NCBI GenBank assembly: GCA_004335635.1
Contig: QAXH01006258.1
Span: 163,201-214,452, forward strand
Direction of reading: 5' to 3'
Length of the DNA: 51,252 nucleotides
DNA from: Chloromonas sp. AAM2
Lineage: Eukaryota; Chlorophyta; Chlorophyceae; Chlamydomonadales; Chlamydomonadaceae
The notes beneath the pieces were generated by a model. The model saw only the letters and a program-made list of their open reading frames with translations. It ran no database searches and was not told the origin of the DNA. Shown here in pieces: positions 47,301 through 51,252 of this stretch. The translations under genes and the position numbers were made by a program. Within the stretch, counting starts at the first letter, position 1. Each line of letters begins with the position of its first letter.

Positions 47301-49647
47301 GTGATGCAGGACGGCTGCAGGCGCATACAAACAAGGGGCATGCATGAGCCGTGATCACAGCACTGTAAGCCAGTGCCTGCACTGCTAACAGTGCACTTTG
47401 CTGATCATTGTGCATCCGAGTGAGGATGCCGACACTGCCTGTGCAGAAGACAAAACAGTGAACACGACGCAGTTGATAGCGAATAAGGTCGCCACACAGA
47501 CGGCACACACAGATGGCACATCGCAAGACGAGCACCAAGGATAGCGGGAGACAGCCGGGCCACCATGACACTGCACTGGAAAGTGAGATATGCACGGTGC
47601 GTGGTTTCTCACACCGCACAGTGCCGCTTGTGAGGGTGTTCACCTGACATTCTGCCTGTCACTTTGCTTGCCAGGTTCTTGATCCTCTCAGTTGCAGCTG
47701 GACAAACAGGCAGGCAAAGGACAGGCATTGCCGTTGGCTACAAAGGCAATCCAAGCATGAAACTGTCTACACTCGACTGGAAAAAGGCAGAATTTCATGG
47801 ACGATGCTTCAAGCCATCTACAAGCAGCGCTGTGAACTGGCCAGCTAGAGCGGCATATTGTCTCCACCCGTCCTAGCTTCACATGCGCATGTGCAGCGGA
47901 TCCACCCGTCCTAGCTTCACATGCGCATGTGCAGCGGATCCACCCTGCGGCCGTGGCCCTCACCCTGCAGTGTGCTCCTGTCCTCGCTCTGCCCAGCGGC
48001 GCCCTCCCGGTTGTCCAGCGTGCTGCGCTCCCCGTACAGCACGTCCTGGGCCAGCGAGGGCTCGGTGCTGGCGACCCTGGGAACAGGGAGGAAGACTTGC
48101 TGCTGTGGTACGTGCCACAACCTTGCTGCCGTGTGATGTACAAATGTGATGCTGATACTGAGTATAGCAGGTGTAAACCAGGGCAGAGAAACACCAGTAA
48201 CGATGCCACAAGCAAGGTGCAGGTTGCCAGCCTGTGACTCTGCACGACACGCCTCGGCCTCACCCGGGAGGAGCTGGATGGCGCTCGGTGGGTGCGGGCT
48301 GGATGACGGTCCCGGTGGGTGTGATCTGACCACCGGCACCCCGGGGGCTGGGTGGTGAGGGCATGCCGGTGGCCCTGACCGCATCCGCAATTGAATGAAT
48401 GCTCCGGTCCATGGCATCTCGGCCGGCGGCTGCCATATCCCGGGCCGCCTCGGCTGCAGCACATCATACACGGCAAGAATAGATCCAGCCTCGTCTGGGG
48501 CATCGTTTCTACAAACAACTTCAGTTATTTGCACTGCCTGCATGACAATTCGCCGAGTTTGCAGCCCATACCCACGCAGAGCTGCCCTGCTGTCGGTCTG
48601 AAATCTGAAACCCAGTGAGCCAACAAGTGATTGAAATGCTAAAAAGTATGCCGCTTGTTGGACTCATACATACAATTGTATGCTGAACAGCCTGAAGGTC
48701 TGAACAAGATTCTGTTTGCCCTATTTCTTAGTCACACCAACCTGTGGGCTTGTCGGTATCACAAATGTTGGCTGAAGCGGCACCCTTGGTCGCGGTACTG
48801 CCCTCGGCCACATTCAGCACCATGTTCTGATCCCCATCATCTGCACGACACGCCATGACCAGTGGGTGTCAGGGTTTCAACACTTACTGGCATAATGGAT
48901 GTGCATGCATGGTTCCATGAGCCACCTTGCATGCATGCCTGCACGGACCGGAAAGGGTCATCCAACCAAGGGAGGCGTGCCAGTTGTTTCAGTTGTACAC
49001 TGTATCAAATGGCTGCACACCACGTCCACATATCATACTCGCGCAGTCTGGCGGCAATGTGAAGAAACTCTTCCATGCACATTAAGCAGAACCTGGCATG
49101 CACTCGCCTCTCATCCAACCCTTGAAGCCCTTGGTATTTGCATCCAGCAGCACGTAGCGAAACTCCACAACCGAATCCCGGGGCAACGTAGCCTGGACGC
49201 TCCATGTGTCACCCATGCTCCACTGCGGCCACAACAGCATGTGCAATCGAGATGAACAGCACTGATCACTTGCAAGGAACAGAACTGGGATAGACAACAC
49301 GCTTGCCAGGAGACTGGCCCAGAGAGCACTAGATTGCTCATACATTGCACTGATGCGTCCCATATGTGTACTTTGAATTCAGGCGAAGACCTGGTATAAG
49401 TTGCCAGTCTCGTGCAGTCGACTGTGGGTATATGTGCAAGCTGAAAACGACCCATAGGGTAAACGCTCATCACCTGCATTGGCAGGGCGCGGCTTGTGTC
49501 CCATGCCCCCAACTCGGGTGCAGAGCCCACCACTCCCCAGCCCTCTCCAAAATTGCACTTCTTGTGTAGCTGAAACAAGACACAAGCGGCTGCATTGCAG
49601 AGAGCAAATAGGCGCATAATTTTCTGGCTGACTCTGTGGAGACGCAC
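44359..49647 (-). CDS. CBM20 starch-binding protein with long disordered tail
   Basis: Minus-strand exons: about 49647-49474, 49222-49108, 48840-48742, 48453-48264, 48076-47964, 47314-47142, 46889-46715, 46536-46153, 45946-45864, 45488-45263, 44663-44359 (TAA). All phases match. The N-terminal 100 residues form a family 20 carbohydrate-binding module: VLFQLHKKCNFGEGWGVVGS, then APELGAWD, WSMGDTWSVQATLP, VVEFRYVLLDAN, GFKGWMRDDGDQNMVLNV. These include the conserved GS-PELG-W strand and Trp residues that stack on starch. After it come about 530 residues rich in Pro, Gly, Ala, Ser and His with one Ala/Arg helix (EAARDMAAAGRDAMDRSIHS), and no catalytic domain. It is therefore likely a non-catalytic starch-granule-binding or scaffold protein. 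The first exon is uncertain: TTGTTTCAG before LHKKC could be an acceptor, with the true N-terminus (perhaps a plastid transit peptide) further right. The junction after 49108 would use a GC donor. Confidence 0.83.
44897..44962 (-). repeat. Member of the CCAGTTCTGGGACA repeat family
   Basis: The sequence from AACAGTCACCATATGAACC through TTGTCCCAGAACTGGCAAAC matches the reverse complement of 9513-9570 along its length. It lies in the last intron of the CBM20 gene, while the partner lies in an intron of the coiled-coil gene. Confidence 0.75.
47864..47988. repeat. 38-base minisatellite at the CBM20 exon 5 donor (125-base duplicate)
   Basis: Two 38-base units lie immediately intronic of the donor of exon 48076-47964 of the CBM20 gene. 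The 125 bases are identical to 40699-40823. Since 47964-47988 is coding here, this is the original site and the copy at 40.7 kb is the derived one. Confidence 0.95.
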
Positions 49648-49804
49648 TCATGGCGGGGGTGCAATGCAAAATATCCCATCTTAAGACGAGGACATAAAAG
49701 GACTGAAGGACATTTATTAACCATAACCCCTAAAGTTGGAAAGCCCAGGTAAACGTCCGGCCTATCAAAAGTGGGTGTTTCATTAAAACTGAATGTAAAG
49801 CAAG

Positions 49805-49900
49805 CAACTTGATGTGTCCCTTCTGGAGATATCGTTTCGAGTGGTAAGAAGCCCTTGTACATTGGCTTTATGATTGTCTTTGGCACATCCGCCCGTGTAA
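49805..49900 (+). repeat. Dispersed repeat, partner of 1131-1240
   Basis: CATTGGCTTTATGATTGTCT followed by TTGGCACATCCGCCCGTGT matches the reverse complement of the segment near 1.14 kb. It lies just upstream of the CBM20 gene's most likely start. Confidence 0.7.
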
Positions 49901-50149
49901 AGGGCGTGGACCACGCGCGTAGGTATGGATCATGGGATGGCGAAACACTTGAACTCAACTGGCGAGACAAGCATCGCGTGTTCGTACCCAGCTGTGTGCG
50001 TAATGTGCAAGTGCAAGCCACCCACTTGATGCGACCGCCGGGGAGGGTCGATTCACGAGCTCCGGCGCGTCATCTTCCTTAAAATGCCGCAAGGTGTCTG
50101 CAGCTTATGCATCATGGACATGTTTAGCCATGAGAGTTGACCTTTCCTA

Positions 50150-50391
50150 GCTGCTGGTCAAGAATGGCTCAAGGCTGGGGTTGACCACTCTGAGTTTCGC
50201 CTTGTGACTCATCGGCCCGCTTACCAGGACGCGAGCGGAGAGTGGCAGATCCGATTGGCACAGGCACAGGCACTACTCGCGCACGAGCAGGGCCAGGCCG
50301 TAGCATCAACCCATGACCGGTGGGCCGCAGTTGGCGGATTGACGTCGTATGGGTTTGGCCACGCAGCAGCATTATGTGATACTCTTTGTTG
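50150..50391 (+). CDS. Possible 3' exon of an unknown plus-strand gene
   Basis: After CTTTCCTAG, a good acceptor ending at 50149, the plus strand is open for about 80 codons with no Met at its head: GQEWLKAGVDHSEFRLVTHR, then PAYQDASGEWQIRLAQAQAL, and a TGA at 50389-50391. The Gln/Ala-rich helical character resembles the coding style of real exons here rather than random sequence. I do not recognise the family and could not find a convincing upstream exon; a plus-strand frame at 49898-50000 (KGVDHARRYGSWDGETLELN) is one candidate but overlaps a repeat. It may be a fragment of a decayed gene. Confidence 0.3.
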
Positions 50392-51252
50392 AAAAGGGTA
50401 AGGACGACGTGCGTGTAGCGAATGAGTCTGCAGGTCTGGAGGCGTCGTCGTGCTGTCCTGCGGCAAGCGCTGACGTCACCGTGTCATGAACGTAACGCTC
50501 GCACGACGTTTTTCCCTGCATTTCCTGCCCACTCTTTGACTTTGCTCACTATGGTCATCATGTTGTGGTCAAAGACTGTACACACTACTTCTCTGGACAA
50601 TGCAGGGTTAGACTGTTGTCCATATTGACAATTTGTTTTGATGGTGGGTGTTGAAATGGCGAGCGCGATCTCTGACATTCTTCGTCTGCGCAGCCGGGCT
50701 GGCCGGGCGCTCGAGCGGCCTCGTCAAACGAATGCCAGACGGGTTGTGGGTACCAAGCAGCACTACAAGCATCTATCTACAAGCCAGTTTTGCACAGCAA
50801 CTGCCCCGCCCGTATGTCGGCATGAGCATGGGCGTCCATATGTGCACAGCCTTGGCTTCGATAGTTTGGCCTAGCCAGAGATATCACTCTGACTGTGGAC
50901 ATGATGCGGACTGACGCTCTGAAAGGCTAGCTTTGGGCCCCTAGGCGCATTTCAAAATTTTACACATGAATATTGACTATGGCCCCTTCACTTGTAGAGT
51001 TGGCGGGTGGGGGTTTCTCCCCTCGTGTCAGTCTGAGCGCACCATACAGGATCAGGCAGACCCCTTTGTTTGTTCGCGCTTGCTCCACAACACTTCTCCG
51101 CCTCAGTATCCATGCAAGCTGGGTACATCATGCTGTCACAACATTCCTGTTATGAATTCTGAAAGTGGGCTTTTTGTGGCGCTCCGAGGGCCAGTTCTGG
51201 GACAATTCTGGGACTCCCAGTTCTGGAGCAGTTGGTGTGCGACTCCTTGTGT
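50392..51252. other. Right-end region, no supported gene
   Basis: A plus-strand frame from about 50641 begins with an Arg-rich, Ser-rich stretch (MASAISDILRLRSRAGRALE) that could be the start of an organelle-targeted protein, but its continuation past a GTTGTG is unsupported. The last 60 bases carry two CCAGTTCTGG words of the dispersed repeat family. Nothing else stands out. Confidence 0.4.

Noticed and set aside
46840..47643. 267-codon minus-strand frame
   Set aside because: It crosses the introns of the CBM20 gene and mostly uses the wrong frame; the phase-matched exons 47314-47142 and 46889-46715 explain the region.
47688..48518. 276-codon minus-strand frame
   Set aside because: It reads through the 38-base minisatellite; the true CBM20 exons lie in another frame.

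Overview
This is nuclear DNA of a eukaryote, most likely a chlorophyte green alga. The genes are cut into many short exons by GT-AG introns of roughly 100 to 800 bases, whose acceptors often read TGCAG. TGTAA, the usual chlorophyte polyadenylation signal, lies 80 to 240 bases past several stop codons. One product carries a starch-binding domain. I cannot name the genus. Every gene model below was built by hand from frame, splice sites and splice phase, so first exons are the least certain parts.

Layout, left to right: (1) 165-659, minus: first exon of a gene running off the left edge, with an MGLFSC acylation-type N-terminus. (2) 4315-16857, plus: a gene of about 27 exons for a coiled-coil protein of about 1,475 residues. 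(3) 18460-22130, minus: a kinase of the Fam20C/Four-jointed type. (4) 22480-28339, minus: an ATP-dependent dihydroxyacetone kinase in 14 exons. (5) 28.4-32.3 kb: repeat-rich DNA with a broken PHD-finger-like gene. (6) 32355-36605, plus: an FAD-dependent aromatic-ring-type monooxygenase. (7) 37552-39123, minus: a secretory ShKT plus cyclophilin-like protein. (8) 39816-42418, plus: a Ser/Pro-rich orphan of 508 residues. (9) 44359-49647, minus: a CBM20 starch-binding protein with a long disordered tail. (10) 49.6-51.25 kb: repeats and one orphan open frame.

The genes do not form a pathway or a cluster. They alternate in strand, giving convergent pairs (coiled-coil/kinase, monooxygenase/cyclophilin, Ser-Pro/CBM20) and divergent pairs (MGLFSC/coiled-coil, cyclophilin/Ser-Pro). 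Dihydroxyacetone kinase and the CBM20 protein both bear on carbon storage (glycerol and starch), but nothing in the sequence links them.

The most unusual items are: an exact 125-base duplication between an intron of one gene and an exon-intron junction of another 7 kb away; several GC-AG introns forced by reading frame; three families of dispersed or inverted repeats; the Fam20-like kinase; the ShKT-cyclophilin fusion; and a duplicated, altered copy of the Ser/Pro gene's 3' end.
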